Shown: positions 37,341 to 46,395 of the stretch, in pieces
Numbering within the stretch: position 1 is the stretch's first letter
Layout: every line of letters starts with the position of its first letter
Assembly (NCBI GenBank): GCA_030949605.1
Contig: JAUZSH010000044.1
Span: 1-64,000 of the forward strand
Reading direction: 5' to 3'
Origin: Ghiorsea sp.
GTDB lineage: Bacteria; Pseudomonadota; Zetaproteobacteria; Mariprofundales; Mariprofundaceae
DNA: 64,000 nt
Notes under the pieces: generated by a model
What the model saw: the letters and a program-made list of their open reading frames with translations, nothing else
What the model was told of the DNA's origin: nothing
Databases searched by the model: none
Translations under genes and position numbers: made by a program

Positions 37341-37571
37341 CAGTAACCAACTTTAAAAATAATAAAAGTATTGTTTATCAACAACTTACAATTATATTAG
37401 TCACTGCGTAACTAAGCAATTGAAAGTCAAATGCCATTAATCAAAGCACCTTAATTGCTAAAGCTTTGGATAACTTGCTCATGATTCGCTTCTTTGTCGG
37501 TTGTTAACACAACCTTGTAACCAAGCTTTTGGCTACTTGGAAAAGAGAAGTTTGTTTTGTATCACCGAAAG

Positions 37572-39257
37572 CTAAATATTAAAATCAGTTCCTGAGTTTC
37601 TCATCTCTTCATCGCTGAAGCTCCTAGAATCCCGCTGACGCGCTTTTGTTTCCCTAACGAGGTCATCGTTCCAGTCTTTGCCCAAAGGGCGTATCCTCGT
37701 CAAATTAGGGCAGTCTGTGAGCTGCAGCATTACCTGCACTGTCGTTGTCTGTAGCGATAAGAGGGGCGAAACCCTGTTCTACCAACTCTTTCGCAGCTTT
37801 TGCCACATTAGAAACACCGAGCGGCAATACATGGCGTGAGATGAGGATTCAACGCTTGTAAGCTCATCGCATCAATATGTGATTCAACAATGGCGGGTCT
37901 TTTATTTTTATCCCGAATGAAAAGCGGCTCAACATTTGATCCTGCTACCCATCCCTTGAATCCCGTATTTGGATTTTCGCGCAAATACGCATTATCGCTT
38001 TGCTTCCAAATCGCCTGCCAACCGTCATTCCAAGATGATGCATACACTAAGCCTTTATTCCACCAGTTTTGGATAATAGGAATAGGTATTGCGCGCACTT
38101 CGTTAAGCCACTTGAATAAGTCAGGCTTGTAAAAAGGCACGGCTACGGGCCTGCAAACTTTCGGCTTCGGGTTTTCAATTATTTGCGCACACTTTCTCAC
38201 TTGACGCTGTGCAACACTTCGCATTGCACATTCAGGAGAAATTTCAAAGCTCAAAAGCTGAACAGCATTTTTAAAATCAGTGTCTTCAGCATACATCACG
38301 AAATCAATCGCTCCACCGCCGCCTTTACCTGTTTTAAAATCATAAAACTTAGGCTCATTTATTGAAACTTTTAAAGTGTCTCTAACCCATACAGACTTAT
38401 CTTTTTCATCCTGTATGAAACCGAACTTTTCAGCAATATCAACCAGCGGGGTTGCACGCATAAAACTAAGCTCCGCTTCACTCTTAAGCTTCCTTATCAA
38501 CTTATCTTTAACCACAATATGATCGGACAAATTTTTATTTTTCGCGCGCAAGAGTGGCACGGATTTAGCTTGGGCAAGGACTGCCTTTGCTGAAGCTAAA
38601 GATGGAATTTTTATTTCTTTTGTTTCTACTTCGTCTGCTCCAAAAAGTTTTGATTCGTGTTTGGTCAAAACAGTATATTTTTTAACCTTAAGCTTCGGCG
38701 TTTCAACTTGCGCTGCAGTTGAAAGATCCTTCATGGTTTTATGTGTTGCACGACTGCCCAGCACGCCTCTCTCCAAATCAAATTTTTTCATAGAATTGGC
38801 ATAGTGACTTTGCATATCTGAAAGTTTTTTACGACCGCCAAGAAACTCCCGGCAATTTAGTTTCCCCTCAATAAGTGGTATTGCGTACAAATGAATATGA
38901 GGAGTAGATTCATCAAGATGCAAAGTTGCACTTGCAATATTTTCGTTGCCCCAAAATTTACGCATGGATTGAATTGATTCATCTGCCCATTCTCTGACTT
39001 GAAGATCTGACTTACCTTTGAAAAATTCAGGCGATGCTGTAAGTAGATTTTCAACGGCAAGAACTGCATTCTTCCGATACTTTACCTGGCAACATATTTT
39101 TAACATCTAAAAAAATATCACCTGATCCAACCAGTGTAATATTATCTATCACGGGATCAGCGTTGGGAGTGTCTCTGCTGCGCGAAACATGCGCAGCAGA
39201 TCCAGCAATGTTGCCAAGTGTTTTTAGTTTAGCTGTGCGTAAAATAGCAATCGACAT
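37572..39257 (-). pseudogene. mobV: MobV relaxase with C-terminal TOPRIM-like domain, frameshifted
   Basis: The start MSIAILRTAKLKTLGNIAGS and the histidine motif LDESTPHIHLYAIPL are typical of MobV/Mob_Pre relaxases, which nick plasmid DNA at oriT. The second half resembles a primase/DUF3991-TOPRIM module (YDFKTGKGGGGAIDFVMY, then RPAIVESHIDAMSLQALNPH and LIATDNDSAGNAA). Indels near 39075, 37815 and 37690 break the frame; the last part reads IRPLGKDWNDDLVRETK to a stop at 37572. A relaxase-primase-type fusion is unusual in length for MobV. Confidence 0.75.
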
Positions 39258-39304
39258 AAAAGCAAACCTCTCTTTTTCAAGCAGCATAATAAAAGGCGAA
39301 GCCG

Positions 39305-39350
39305 AACGTAACAATTTCACGAAGTTGAAATTGTGTAGTGAGTACACAAT
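39305..39350. other. Candidate oriT hairpins upstream of the relaxase gene
   Basis: Two adjacent inverted repeats lie 50-90 bp before the mob start: CAATTTCA/TGAAATTG (39312-39333) and TGTGTA/TACACA (39332-39348) around GTGAG. MobV origins sit just upstream of mob and contain such hairpins. The nick site was not identified. Confidence 0.35.
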
Positions 39351-39495
39351 TTAATTATTATGCTACTTTTCTGATAAAAACATACTTGCATATATACTTT
39401 CAAAGAGCAAATACCCGAGAAGAAAGCGTCACTATTGACAACGCTTGAATATTATTGGTTACATGTTTACAGTATCTTTACTGTGGAGGCAACAG

Positions 39496-39660
39496 ATGAC
39501 AATTTCAGTTAGACTACCCAATGACATGGAGCAACGGCTCACTGATTTAGCAAACGAAACAGGGCGCAAAAAATCCTTTTACATTAAGGAGGCGCTGGTT
39601 AATTACCTTGAAGATTTAGAAGATATTTATCCGACATTAAAGCAGGGCGAAGCAAAGTGA
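39496..39660 (+). CDS. RelB/CopG-type antitoxin
   Basis: Protein of 54 residues: MTISVRLPNDMEQRLTDLAN followed by RKKSFYIKEALVNYLEDLED, a ribbon-helix-helix with the usual linker. TGGAGG lies 8 bases before the ATG. It stands in front of a RelE-type toxin and would autoregulate the pair. Confidence 0.87.
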   Translation: MTISVRLPNDMEQRLTDLANETGRKKSFYIKEALVNYLEDLEDIYPTLKQGEAK

Positions 39661-39687
39661 TTTCAATGCAAAAAATGGAGGCTTCGC

Positions 39688-39950
39688 TTGGGCTGGGTGA
39701 TTGAGTTTGATGCCAAAGTTCAAAAGGTATTGTCTAAGTTAAACAAGCCTGTCGCAAAGAAAATTTTGGACTACTTAAAAACCAAGGTTGCCGAGCGGGA
39801 TGCCCCAAGAACTCTTGGTAAAGAGCTGAAGGGAAACCTTGCAGACCTTTGGCGCTACCGTGTCGAAAACCCCGTGTAATCTGTAAAATTAAAGATGATA
39901 GAATGGTGGTTCTAGTTGTAAAAATAGGGCATATAAAAGATGTGTATTAA
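39688..39950 (+). pseudogene. RelE/ParE-type toxin, frameshifted near the end
   Basis: A TTG start at 39688 follows TGGAGG. The frame WVIEFDAKVQKVLSKLNKPV and LGKELKGNLADLWRYRVEN is a RelE-fold toxin. A shift in a CCCC run near 39875 causes early termination; the other frame restores RVICKIKDDRMVVLVVKIGH to a stop at 39950. The final strand and its catalytic residues are therefore lost as sequenced. Confidence 0.8.
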
Positions 39951-40020
39951 TGATTGAATTACTGCACAAATAGCGCAATTTTACCCAAAATATATTGTGG
40001 GTTTTTACCTGAAGCGTTAA

Positions 40021-40054
40021 GTTACTGCGTAACGTGATAGTGTTATGCAGTAAC
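40021..40054. promoter_or_regulatory. Operator-like inverted repeat
   Basis: GTTACTGCGTAAC (40021-40033) and GTTATGCAGTAAC (40042-40054) are near-inverse 13-mers separated by 8 bp, just in front of the Shine-Dalgarno AAGGAG of a small regulator gene. This is a likely binding site for that regulator. Confidence 0.6.
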
Positions 40055-40071
40055 ATCAAGGAGAAATAAAA

Positions 40072-40276
40072 ATGAAAGATGGAGCTAAAAAAGCACAGAC
40101 CAATGCAGAGCGTCAAAAAAAAATATAGACGAGAAAATTACAGCAGAATCAATACAATAATATCTCCCGATACATCAATCTATTTAAATCTGATTTCTAT
40201 TCACAAGGCAATTACAAAGAAAAAAGCAATTGAAGAAATTATTGAAAAATATGTAACTATTCAGCTCCCATCATAA
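40072..40276 (+). pseudogene. Small plasmid copy-control-like DNA-binding protein, frameshifted
   Basis: MKDGAKKAQTNAERQKK is followed, after loss of one A in a 9-A run near 40115, by YRRENYSRINTIISPDTSIY and KKKAIEEIIEKYV. The layout (NAERQ.RYR basic start, then a short ribbon-helix-helix) resembles RepA/CopG-like plasmid replication repressors. The end touches an IS66 transposase gene, and the gene may be truncated by that element. Confidence 0.6.
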
Positions 40277-41669
40277 AGGCGGGTTTTTCGCCGTCAAACA
40301 GCAGTCGCAGCGCCTTGCTGGAAGATAGGTCCTGTTTTCTGCATGTAGAGATGTAACTTCTGCAACGGCAAAATGCCGTAGCGCCATCGAAGGATCGAAA
40401 GCAACCCGATACTTTCTGCTGTACCTTGGTCATACGCAGATCCCTTTCGCCCTGGTTGTTGGTAAATGGAACCTCAATCACATCCATAAATCGCAACACG
40501 TCATCCTCAAATTTCCTTAGGCGTTCCAGCAGGTTTCTTGATTTTGACCGCTTCAACCTACCCCTTTTCCCCTGACGATCCCTCTCATCTGGAGGCGGGC
40601 ATTCAGCATCTGCCTCCAGAAGCACAGCCCTGTATTGTTTTCTGAATGCATCACCGGTCACAGCCGATAAACAACCACCAGCATCATGGACGGCGCTGTT
40701 CATCTTGCGTAACAATTTTTGTATTTGCTTTGCCCATTGCTGCTTATCCTGCTCCCATGCTCGCTCCAGCTCTCTGAGATGGTGAGCATTGCATAAGGCA
40801 TGCGTGCATTCATAACGATAATACGGTTTCCAGTGGTCATGACACAAAACGCCAGAGAAATGCGGTAGCACGCCCATTTCATCCATGGCCTCTTTACCGC
40901 GTTTCACATGAGGATAGAAATAAGTCAGTGAACGGTTGCTGTTGCAATGCAGCCAATGTCGCTTGCCGTTAACATTGATACCTGTTTCGTCAGCATGCAG
41001 TACAGATGATTGGCTTAGCTTTGTGGTCAGCCATGTCTCAAAAGGTTTCAGTCGTTTACTGGCATCCTGATTGAAGTTACAAATGCTTCCACTGCTGATT
41101 GGGATCTGTAACTGATCACGGAAATAATCTTCGATGCGTCCATAGGGCAATAACTGAAAGTACGACAGATACACGGCATGCGCCTTGATGCCATTGCCAT
41201 ATTGCACAGGACGCGTCACCCCATCAGGAAAGGGTGCGACATAGCGTTTGCCTTTCTCATCCTTCAACACCTCAGCCCTATACTCAGTAACGATGCGCCG
41301 AATATCAATATCTACAATCTGTCTCCGCTCGAAGCCTGCATGGGTGTATACCTTGTCCGGCAAGGTGTTTCGATCAATGGACAACTCTTTAATCTCATCC
41401 ACATCATCGAATTGCTTCAGTGTCGTGCCGATATGACCTTGCTGACCGCCACGTTTCAATCCTTTGCTCTTACTGGTCCGTTTACGGTTAGGGTCAGATG
41501 AAGGAGGTATGCTACTGTTTTTACTATTTAGATTAAGTCTACCAAGCAAGATAGATACTGCGATGAACATGATGCTCATCGCTGCCTTGAAAGCCGGAGA
41601 TAACCCTGTCTCCTTACTGAGAAGTTCGCGGACTGCTTTAATGGATTGTTCAATCTCTATGTTGCTCAT
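40257..41669 (-). CDS. IS66-family transposase
   Basis: Intact protein of 470 residues. The N-terminus NLNSKNSSIPPSSDPNRKRT is the IS66 signature. The zinc-finger/HTH part is followed by the DDE core: HADETGINVNGKRHWLH (first D), VLCHDHWKPYYRY (second D), CNAHHLRELERAWEQDKQQW, and FTNNQGERDLRMTKVQQKVS (E). No IS66 accessory genes (tnpA/tnpB of IS66) are seen, so this is an ISBst12-like single-gene arrangement. Exact ends were not located. Confidence 0.92.
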   Translation of the reverse strand: MSNIEIEQSIKAVRELLSKETGLSPAFKAAMSIMFIAVSILLGRLNLNSKNSSIPPSSDPNRKRTSKSKGLKRGGQQGHIGTTLKQFDDVDEIKELSIDRNTLPDKVYTHAGFERRQIVDIDIRRIVTEYRAEVLKDEKGKRYVAPFPDGVTRPVQYGNGIKAHAVYLSYFQLLPYGRIEDYFRDQLQIPISSGSICNFNQDASKRLKPFETWLTTKLSQSSVLHADETGINVNGKRHWLHCNSNRSLTYFYPHVKRGKEAMDEMGVLPHFSGVLCHDHWKPYYRYECTHALCNAHHLRELERAWEQDKQQWAKQIQKLLRKMNSAVHDAGGCLSAVTGDAFRKQYRAVLLEADAECPPPDERDRQGKRGRLKRSKSRNLLERLRKFEDDVLRFMDVIEVPFTNNQGERDLRMTKVQQKVSGCFRSFDGATAFCRCRSYISTCRKQDLSSSKALRLLFDGEKPAFMMGAE

Positions 41670-42026
41670 GGGGGAATGATAACACAGCTTTTTAAACCCG
41701 GTTTTTTGGCCACAGAATGATGCCTGACCGATCTGAATATTTTACTTGTAGGTAACCGAAAGGCGCTCTCTTTAAATGCGCTGTTGGCTATCAGAAAGCA
41801 TTGCATCAGCAATCCCAAAGGTAACCCTAACAACACGTCATTTGGCAGTTTCTGACCAATAAACCTGTCAAGCTTTATTATGCTGAATAGTTACAGACGG
41901 GCTTGATATTACCCGACCATAAGCTACGGTAGCTATATATGAAGCAGCTATACAGAAACCGTATAATAAGTAGTTGTCGAGGACGCTTCGCATCCTCGCG
42001 GTTAGCTCTTAAAAGAGAAAAAACAT
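41670..42026. other. Intergenic, probable IS66 end and promoter
   Basis: No gene supported. It should contain the IS66 right end and transposase promoter near 41690-41720. AGAGAAAAAAC before 42027 is the weak ribosome site of the next gene. Confidence 0.4.
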
Positions 42027-42835
42027 ATGGAAGATAACAAGCCTACGTGTTTCGTAATTCAAGAGTTTGATAATGATGGTGCATTTGATAAACGCATACA
42101 GAGACAATTAGACCCGCACTTATTTCATCAGGTGTAGAACCATTGCGCGCTGATACTATTCTTGGGCTTCAACCTATAATTGAAAAAATTGAAGAATCTA
42201 TAAAACAAGCATCTATATGTATTGCAGAAGTTAGTACAGACAACCCTAATGTATGGTTAGAGCTTGGGTATGCTTTAGCATTTAATACGCCAGTCGTAAT
42301 ACTCTGTGACAGACAGATGCGTAATAAAACTTCCTTTCGACATTCAGCATCGTCCTGTTATTTTCTATAGAACCGACTCAAAAAGCGGATACGAAGAACT
42401 AGAAAATAATATAAAAATAAATATCAAAAACGAATTAGAAAAAGATAATCGTATTATTTCTGCACCAGTCATTAAAAGTGGTTCGCATCAACTTGAAGAC
42501 TTACAAGATTATGAGGTTGTAATTTTAACAACTTTATTAGCTCTATACTACATCAGCAAACGGTGCAAACCATTGGGATCTTGAAAAAACTAGAATCTAT
42601 TGGCTATGCAGACACGGCACTTGGACTGGGCATTTCTAAGCTGCTGGATAAAAAGCTCATTTTGCAAAATGTTGACTCTGATATGAATGGAAATGACTAT
42701 TTTCTTTATAGGATTACACCAGAGGGTATAAGTTGGTTAACAGCAAGGGAGGACAAACTTGATCTTACAATACCTAAGAAAAGACAATCTTTCCCTGTGG
42801 TTGATGATACGTTTGACGATGACATCCCATTCTAG
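42027..42835 (+). pseudogene. Nucleoside deoxyribosyltransferase-like protein with winged helix, frameshifted
   Basis: Across frames: MEDNKPTCFVIQEFDNDGAF, then SGVEPLRADTILGLQPIIEK, EESIKQASICIAEVSTDNPN and VWLELGYALAFNTPVVILCD, the core of nucleoside 2-deoxyribosyltransferase-like (TIR-related Rossmann) domains found in several defence proteins. The C-terminal part (ESIGYADTALGLGISKLLDK, RITPEGISWLTARE) looks like a winged helix. Indels near 42090, 42315, 42560 and 42580 break it. The glutamate in NVWLELGYA is the family's catalytic position. The role is inferred. Confidence 0.6.
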
Positions 42836-42854
42836 GACCACAAATTTCCGCATC

Positions 42855-42888
42855 TTTGTGCAATCGCTAACGCTCATTTTTGCACAAA
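42855..42888. terminator. Hairpin between convergent genes
   Basis: TTTGTGCAA (42855-42863) is inverted at 42880-42888 and flanked by T-rich and A-rich runs on either side, so it could end transcription from both directions. Confidence 0.5.
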
Positions 42889-42914
42889 AAATACTCCAAT
42901 TTGTAGCTTCAGGG

Positions 42915-43772
42915 TCAAGTCTTGCAATCATACATTTTATCCCACTTTTTCACTGCTCTGCTAACCGTAGCATAATGAACACCAAAATGATCAGCGATGA
43001 CCTTCATGCTGTAACCACCCTCTAAATACGCCATAGCCATAGCTTCATGGCGGCGATCTGTTTCAGCTTCGTAAGCCTGCAAAGGTTTAGCAGCTGGTTT
43101 CCACTGCATCTTTGGAATTTCAGACAAATCCCGATCAACAGTTAAGTTTGATTTAACCTGATCAATAAAATCATCAGCACCAAGATAAATTTGTTGCGAT
43201 AAGCCTTCCCATACAGATTTTTGCCCCACACCATCAGCAACAAACTTCTTGTAATGCGCCCTGCATTCCCCAGATGTCGAACCAAACTGCGACAAAATCC
43301 AATCAACATACAGCCATGGCGGAGGCGTTTTTAGACCTGCTGTCGCCTGATAACTGCTCCATGACCAGTCACCCACCTGTTCTACCATATGCGCAGCAAC
43401 AGGGTTGCGAACAATATAGCGACACAGCTCCAGCAAATAGCTATCGCGCTCAACCACAATTGCCTTATACCTGCCCTGAAACACATGCCCAACCCGCCTA
43501 TGCTTACGGTTAAACCGCTGTGTATAAACGCCATTGAGGTGTCGCATCCCCTTGGAAAGGTTGGCTTGCGGTGTTTGTATCAGAAGGTGGTAATGATTGT
43601 CCATTAAACAATACCCATGGCATAACCAGCCAAAACGCTGCACCACCTGGGCGAATGTTTCTAAAAACAACAGCCTATCTGAATCATCTAAATATATATC
43701 TGCTTGTGCATTACCACGACTCGTAACGTGATAAATCGCATCCGTGTATTCTATTCTTATTGAACGTGCCAT
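42915..43772 (-). CDS. REP-associated tyrosine transposase (Y1_Tnp)
   Basis: Intact protein of 285 residues. HVTSRGNAQADIYLDDSDRL, then LMDNHYHLLIQTPQANLSKG (HUH motif HYH), HVFQGRYKAIVVERDSYLLE and CRYIVRNPVAAHMV with the catalytic tyrosine, are the RAYT pattern. The C-terminal HTH is GGYSMKVIADHFGVHYATVS. RAYTs mobilise or maintain REP palindromes. The start is MARSIRIEY at 43772. Confidence 0.88.
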   Translation of the reverse strand: MARSIRIEYTDAIYHVTSRGNAQADIYLDDSDRLLFLETFAQVVQRFGWLCHGYCLMDNHYHLLIQTPQANLSKGMRHLNGVYTQRFNRKHRRVGHVFQGRYKAIVVERDSYLLELCRYIVRNPVAAHMVEQVGDWSWSSYQATAGLKTPPPWLYVDWILSQFGSTSGECRAHYKKFVADGVGQKSVWEGLSQQIYLGADDFIDQVKSNLTVDRDLSEIPKMQWKPAAKPLQAYEAETDRRHEAMAMAYLEGGYSMKVIADHFGVHYATVSRAVKKWDKMYDCKT

Positions 43773-43841
43773 CGTCACATCATATTAAATAAATGTCGTA
43801 TCCCCTATGCACTCTCGACAACCGCTGCGTGAGTTCCATGA

Positions 43842-43872
43842 TTGACATCTTCGACACATTCTATTGTACAAT
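43842..43872 (+). promoter_or_regulatory. Possible promoter of vapC
   Basis: TTGACA at 43842-43847 and TACAAT at 43867-43872 (19-bp spacing) end 7 bases before the chosen vapC start, implying a leaderless or nearly leaderless message. The lack of a Shine-Dalgarno fits this. Confidence 0.4.
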
Positions 43873-43879
43873 TGTCCAC

Positions 43880-44269
43880 ATGAATCTTGTATCAGATACT
43901 AATATCTTTTTAACTGTGGCTTTAGATGAGCCAGAAAAAGACAATATCATCCAGCTTACATCAAAAGCCAATACAATATCTCCAGAGATATTACCCTATG
44001 AAATTGGCAATGCATTATCAGCTATGGTGAAGCGAAACAGACTTACAAAAGATGAAGCATTAGCTGCATTTGAAATTACTGGTTTAATTCCTGTCAGGTT
44101 AGTTGCTGTGGATATCCGACAGGCGATTAAATTAGCATTTGAATACAATATTTATGCCTATGATGCTTATTTTCTACAATGCGCAAAACAATTGTCATGC
44201 CCATTGATAACCTTGGATAAAAGAATGAAGCAAGTGGCGTATGACCTTAAAATCAAAGTTGTGGAGTAG
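43880..44269 (+). CDS. vapC: VapC-type PIN-domain toxin
   Basis: Protein of 129 residues: MNLVSDTNIFLTVALDEPEK with the first PIN aspartate, ISPEILPYEIGNALSAMVKR with the glutamate, and YAYDAYFLQCAKQLSCPLIT with the later acidic residues, so the RNase site is complete. An in-frame upstream extension to 43793 is not credible. It is followed 3 bases later by the antitoxin gene (toxin-first order). Confidence 0.88.
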   Translation: MNLVSDTNIFLTVALDEPEKDNIIQLTSKANTISPEILPYEIGNALSAMVKRNRLTKDEALAAFEITGLIPVRLVAVDIRQAIKLAFEYNIYAYDAYFLQCAKQLSCPLITLDKRMKQVAYDLKIKVVE

Positions 44270-44272
44270 AAA

Positions 44273-44455
44273 ATGAAAGTATTTACTTATTCAGAAGCTC
44301 GGCAAAACCTTTCCGAATTATTAAACACAGCTCAAAATGAAGAGGTTGAGATTCGCCGAAGAGATGGCTCTATTTTTTCGATTGTTCCAAAAACGTTACG
44401 AATAAAAACAACGCCTAAGCCTGATAAATTACTTTCATTCCATTCTACCATTTAA
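44273..44455 (+). CDS. Phd/YefM-type antitoxin
   Basis: Protein of 60 residues: MKVFTYSEARQNLSELLNTA, then EVEIRRRDGSIFSIVPKT, the Phd/YefM fold. It partners the PIN toxin just upstream. Confidence 0.87.
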   Translation: MKVFTYSEARQNLSELLNTAQNEEVEIRRRDGSIFSIVPKTLRIKTTPKPDKLLSFHSTI

Positions 44456-44483
44456 TTCTTCTCCTTATATTTATGTTTATACG

Positions 44484-44526
44484 CCTTGTTTTGTCCTTGA
44501 TATTGGCTATCAAGGACAAAACAAGG
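44484..44526. terminator. Bidirectional terminator, 19-bp perfect arms
   Basis: CCTTGTTTTGTCCTTGATA at 44484-44502 is exactly inverted at 44508-44526 around a 5-nt loop. It separates the plus-strand antitoxin gene from the minus-strand mrp gene and likely serves both. It marks the border between accessory and chromosomal segments. Confidence 0.8.
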
Positions 44527-44539
44527 AAAGTTTGCCATC

Positions 44540-45391
44540 TTAGCCAGCCATCACAGGAATAGTGATTTTGCGTTTGTTAAGTGTAGTGACTTTATCCATG
44601 ACTGTTTTGGCTAAATCTTTATAGATTTTTGCTTCTTTGGAGTCGGGTAGGGCAGCGACAATGGGTGTGCCTGCATCGCCATTTTCGCGAATGCCCATGT
44701 TGAGTGGGACTTGGGCAATCACATCCGTTTTAAATTCTTTACTTAATGCTTCTGCGCCGCCTTGGTCGAATATGTGGGATTCACCATTGCAATGTGGGCA
44801 AATGAACACGCTCATGTTTTCCACAATACCCAGCGTAGGAACATGCACTTTATCAAACATTTGAATGCCTTTTTTGCAATCAATCAAAGCAATATCTTGC
44901 GGGGTGGTGACCACCACTGCACCAGTGACAGGCACGGTTTGCGATAATGTGAGTTGGGCATCACCTGTGCCAGGTGGCATATCAATGATGAGCGCATCAA
45001 GCTCGCCCCATGCCACATCTTGCAGCAGTTGTTTCAGCGCACCAGCCACCATAGGTCCGCGCCAAATCATGGCTTGGTCATCAGGCACCAAGAAACCAAT
45101 CGACATCACTTTGACACCAAAGTTTTCAAGCGGATAAAGGGTTTTACTTGCAGTATCCACTTCAGGTTTTCGACCTTTAAGCCCCAACATGTTGGGCATG
45201 GATGGTCCGTAAATGTCGGCATCCAATAAGCCAACTTTATGTCCATTTTGCGCCATTGCCACAGCAAGGTTGACGGCCGTGGTGGATTTGCCAACGCCGC
45301 CTTTTCCCGATGCTACGGCGATGATGTTTTTAATCCCTTGGATGGGTTGTTTTGCGTTGGGGTCGATTTGTTTTGTGCCGCATTCTGCCAT
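44540..45391 (-). CDS. mrp: Mrp/ApbC Fe-S cluster carrier ATPase
   Basis: Protein of 283 residues from ATG 45391 (MAECGTKQIDPNAKQPI). The deviant Walker A is VASGKGGVGKST, then LDADIYGPSMPNML, LIIDMPPGTGDAQL and the cluster-ligand motif FICPHCNGES (CxxC). This dimeric P-loop protein carries Fe-S clusters to apoproteins. The N-terminal DUF59 domain is absent, as in many Mrp proteins. It lies one base after the SPFH gene. Confidence 0.94.
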   Translation of the reverse strand: MAECGTKQIDPNAKQPIQGIKNIIAVASGKGGVGKSTTAVNLAVAMAQNGHKVGLLDADIYGPSMPNMLGLKGRKPEVDTASKTLYPLENFGVKVMSIGFLVPDDQAMIWRGPMVAGALKQLLQDVAWGELDALIIDMPPGTGDAQLTLSQTVPVTGAVVVTTPQDIALIDCKKGIQMFDKVHVPTLGIVENMSVFICPHCNGESHIFDQGGAEALSKEFKTDVIAQVPLNMGIRENGDAGTPIVAALPDSKEAKIYKDLAKTVMDKVTTLNKRKITIPVMAG

Positions 45392-45392
45392 A

Positions 45393-46371
45393 TTATGATT
45401 TTCCTTTGAATAGTTCTTGAATACCACCGATTGCGCCCAGTGTAGCGGTTGCGTCCATGGGCATAAAGATAGTTTTATCGCCTTCGGTTTGTGTGCCGAT
45501 ATGATTCATGGTTTCTAAATAACGCACAGCAAGCAAATACTGGCTAAATTCAGCGCCCAATGTCTCTTTGAGTTTATTTAATGCTTCTTTTTCACCATCA
45601 GCTTCTAAGATACGAGCCGTGCGATTACCTTCGGCGACCAACACAGCCGATGCCTTTTCACCCTCGGCTTTGAGGATGGCAGATTTTCGCATACCTTCGG
45701 CTTCCAAGATTGCAGCGCGTTTATCACGTTCGGCGCGCATTTGTTTTTCCATGGCGGCTTGAATTTCAGTCGGTACTTCCAAATCCTGAATTTCAACACG
45801 TTTGACTTTCGCACCCCAATCGTCGGCGGCTTCATCAAGAATCACTTGAAGGCGGGTGTTGATTTGTTCGCGTGAAGATAATGTTTTGTCCAACTCCATT
45901 TCACCCACCAAGCTACGCAATGTGGTTTGGGTTAACTTCTCAATGGCATTGGGCAAATTAGAAATTCGATACACGGCATCATGGGGATTGGTGATTTCAA
46001 TGTAGAGCAGGGCATTGATATGTACGCTGACATTATCTTTGGTAAACACGGTTTGTGAAGGCATATCGAGCACAGTTTCACGAATATCTATGCGTGCTGT
46101 GGCGGCAAGATTGGTGGTGTAGGTAGTCGGAAGATTCACCCAAAAGGCGGCTTAATGCACTATCTGATGGTGGTTTTTTCCAAATAAATTCACGCGGTCT
46201 ATCCACAAAAGGAATGATGAAGTTGATGCCTGCTTCAAGGGTGTGAACATAAGTGCCAAAACGCTCAATAATCATGCGCTCTGAGCTGCGAATCACCACG
46301 ATGCCTTTGAAGACAAAGGCAATGACAACTGCGGCTAAAAATAGGGTGAGGACTAATCCAGTGTCTAACAT
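45393..46371 (-). pseudogene. SPFH/stomatin-like membrane protein, one frameshift
   Basis: The start MLDTGLVLTLFLAAVVIAFV is a membrane anchor, followed by VIRSSERMIIERFGTYVHTL. After an indel near 46150, RIDIRETVLDMPSQTVFTKD begins the main SPFH domain, then a coiled coil (MEKQMRAERDKRAAILEAEG) and EFSQYLLAVRYLETM. It is paired with NfeD upstream, as usual for stomatin-type proteins in membrane quality control. It is one of only two broken genes in the chromosomal segment. Confidence 0.87.
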
Positions 46372-46395
46372 ATCAACTCCTGTGTTTCGTTTAAT

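Larger units (their letters stand above)
36139..40034. other. Candidate integrated mobilisable plasmid bounded by direct repeats
   Basis: The 32-bp sequence beginning TTTTTACC and ending AGTTACTGCGTAACG occurs at 36139-36170 and 40003-40034 with one mismatch. Between them lie repB with its iterons, a MobV relaxase, a candidate oriT and a RelBE-type pair, a complete set for a plasmid of about 3.86 kb. The palindrome GTTACTGCGTAAC forms the inner end of both repeats. Integration by recombination at this site is inferred. Confidence 0.5.
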
